Source: Synechococcaceae bacterium WB4_1_0192 | Lineage (GTDB): Bacteria; Cyanobacteriota; Cyanobacteriia; PCC-6307; Cyanobiaceae | Length of the DNA: 7,783 bases | Direction: 5' to 3' | Assembly (NCBI GenBank): GCA_009926195.1 | Contig: RFPK01000087.1 | Span: 1-7,783 of the forward strand | Shown here: positions 6,750-7,783 of the stretch, one piece after another | How positions within the stretch are numbered: position 1 is the stretch's first letter | How the letters are laid out: the number at the start of each line of letters is the position of its first letter | Translations under genes and position numbers: made by a program | The notes under the pieces: generated by a model | Databases searched by the model: none | Told to the model about the DNA's origin: nothing | Seen by the model: only the letters and a program-made list of their open reading frames with translations

Positions 6750-7276
6750 GCACCCCGGTCCGGCAGAGGCGGCGCCATCGGCGCCGCTGCCGGCTGTCCC
6801 GGCCGGCAGCAGCCCCCTGGCTGACGACGCTGCAGCGGCACCTGGCGGCGCGGATCCTGCGCTGCCACTGGCAGGCCTTCGGAACACCCCTGCTGGCGTG
6901 CTGCCGGGGGAAGCACGGCGACCACCTCGCCCAGGAGCTGTTCGCCGCCGACACGGTGGTGCTGGCCCACGATGGCGGCGCCGATCCACGCCTGATCTAC
7001 GCCAATGCGGCGGCGCTGCGGCTGTGGGAACGGCCCTGGGCGGCGATGATCGGCATGCCGTCGCGGCTCACGGCTGAACCGGAACTGCGCCCGGCGCGCG
7101 CGGCGATGCTGGCCCAGGCCCACATCCACCAGGCCCTGCGCGGCTACTGCGGCATCCGCATCAGCGCCAGCGGCCGCCGCTTCCAGATCCGCAACGCCCG
7201 CCTCTGGAGCCTGCTGGACGACGGCGGGCGGATCTGCGGCCAGGCAGCCGCCTTCAGCGACTGGTACTGGTTGTGA
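6746..7276 (+). CDS. MEKHLA-domain (PAS-related) protein
   Basis: The product has 176 residues. Residues about 35-173 match the MEKHLA domain, a PAS-like fold known from cyanobacteria and plants (in plants at the C-terminus of HD-ZIP III factors). The match includes VVLAHDGGADPRLIYANAAA (71-90), LRLWERPW, MPSRLTAEPELR (104-115), GIRISASGRRFQI (136-148) and GQAAAFSDWYWL at the end. Residues 1-19 are extremely basic (RQRRRHRRRCR), which could mean nucleic-acid binding or a poorly conserved leader. The ATG overlaps the SWIM stop by four bases and there is no Shine-Dalgarno sequence, so initiation is probably coupled. Its own stop overlaps the next gene's GTG in the same way. The ligand and function of MEKHLA proteins are not established; a redox or small-molecule sensing role is a guess from the PAS relationship. 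Confidence 0.92.
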   Translation: MSTPVRQRRRHRRRCRLSRPAAAPWLTTLQRHLAARILRCHWQAFGTPLLACCRGKHGDHLAQELFAADTVVLAHDGGADPRLIYANAAALRLWERPWAAMIGMPSRLTAEPELRPARAAMLAQAHIHQALRGYCGIRISASGRRFQIRNARLWSLLDDGGRICGQAAAFSDWYWL

Positions 7277-7783
7277 GCACCGATCTTCTGCACGATCTCG
7301 ACTGGCAGGCCTGGCTGCCGGCCCTGCGCTCTCCGGCCGGCGCCCTGGCCTTCATTCCTCTCTATGCGGCGTGGGTGACGCTGCTGCTGCCTGGGGTCTG
7401 GGCCTCGATGCTGGCCGGGGCGCTCTACGGCACGGTCTGGGGCAGCCTGATCGTGTTCATCGGCGCCTGCCTGGGGGCGGAGGCGGCCTTCCTGCTGGGG
7501 CGCTACACCCTGCGTCACTGGGCGCGACGACAGCTGGCGGCCAGACCACGCCTGCAGGCGCTGGAGCAGGCCGTCAGCCGCGAGGGCCTGAAGCTGGTGC
7601 TGCTGACGCGGCTGTCACCGGCCTTTCCGTTCTCCCTGCTCAACCTGGCCTACGGCCTGAGCGACGTGAGCCTGCGCGATTACACACTGGGACTGATCGG
7701 CATCCTGCCGGGCACGATCCTGTTCTGCGGCCTCGGCGCCCTGGCCGGTGATGTGGCCCGCTTCGGCGAGGTGCTCAGCGGCC
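7273..7783 (+). CDS. VTT-domain (TVP38/TMEM64/DedA-like) membrane protein, 3' partial
   Basis: Translation from the GTG at 7273 stays open to the window edge, giving 170 residues of an expected 200-250. It shares four bases (GTGA) with the MEKHLA stop, like the junction upstream. Visible VTT features are hydrophobic segments at about 24-50 and 55-75 containing LAGALYGTVWG, the FLLGRY end of the second segment (about 73-78), the re-entrant-loop signature RLSPAFPFSLLNLAYGLSDV (113-132), and LIGILPGTILFCGLGALAGD (141-160). VTT proteins reside in the inner membrane, and DedA-family relatives are linked to lipid transport across the bilayer and membrane homeostasis. Cyanobacterial TVP38-type members are mostly uncharacterised. 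The link to the SWIM and MEKHLA proteins is only positional. Confidence 0.88.
   Translation, partial: MSTDLLHDLDWQAWLPALRSPAGALAFIPLYAAWVTLLLPGVWASMLAGALYGTVWGSLIVFIGACLGAEAAFLLGRYTLRHWARRQLAARPRLQALEQAVSREGLKLVLLTRLSPAFPFSLLNLAYGLSDVSLRDYTLGLIGILPGTILFCGLGALAGDVARFGEVLSG

Noticed and set aside
5781..6989. Minus-strand open frame of 402 codons opposite the SWIM and MEKHLA genes
   Set aside because: It has no recognisable motif and lies antisense to two genes with intact signature motifs.
1..7783. CRISPR arrays, tRNA or rRNA genes, known defence operons
   Set aside because: No regularly spaced repeats, cloverleaf-like or rRNA-like segments were seen. The SNF2 gene alone, without restriction, nuclease or DISARM/DND-type partners, does not support a defence call.

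Overview
The window looks like a stretch of chromosome from a high-GC picocyanobacterium of the Synechococcus/Cyanobium type. This rests on the gene families, not on any search. The SWIM-domain protein has an N-terminal region I associate with picocyanobacteria. A MEKHLA-domain protein is present, a family known mainly from cyanobacteria and plants. Two perfect copies of the cyanobacterial HIP1 octamer (GCGATCGC) occur. Coding density is very high, Shine-Dalgarno sequences are mostly absent, and G/C is strongly preferred at third positions throughout.

Layout. (1) Bases 1-2016, plus strand: the C-terminal two thirds or so of an SNF2-family helicase, whose 5' end lies outside the window. (2) Bases 2096-5723, minus strand: a two-gene unit. 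The upstream gene (ending at 3318, starting at 5651 or 5723) encodes an unusual fusion: an IS3/IS911 OrfA-like helix-turn-helix, a divergent dicarboxylate/amino-acid:cation symporter core, an extra membrane helix and a periplasmic solute-binding domain. The downstream gene (2096-3286) encodes an exported pentapeptide-repeat protein with cysteine-rich flanks. (3) Bases 5775-7783, plus strand: a tight operon of a SWIM zinc-finger protein, a MEKHLA-domain protein and a VTT/TVP38-type membrane protein cut by the window edge. Its genes overlap by four bases (ATGA, then GTGA), which suggests translational coupling.

How the parts relate. SNF2 helicases and SWIM proteins are often neighbours in bacteria and probably act together on nucleic acid. 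Here the minus-strand pair sits between them, so it may be an insertion into an older SNF2-SWIM arrangement. The most notable item is the fusion protein. Its predicted topology puts the DNA-binding-like domain in the cytoplasm, the transporter in the membrane and the ligand-binding domain in the periplasm. The symporter core has lost the usual ion- and substrate-binding motifs. It could be a receptor-like transporter or sensor, or an ordinary fused transporter carrying a transposase relic at its start. Sequence alone cannot decide between these.
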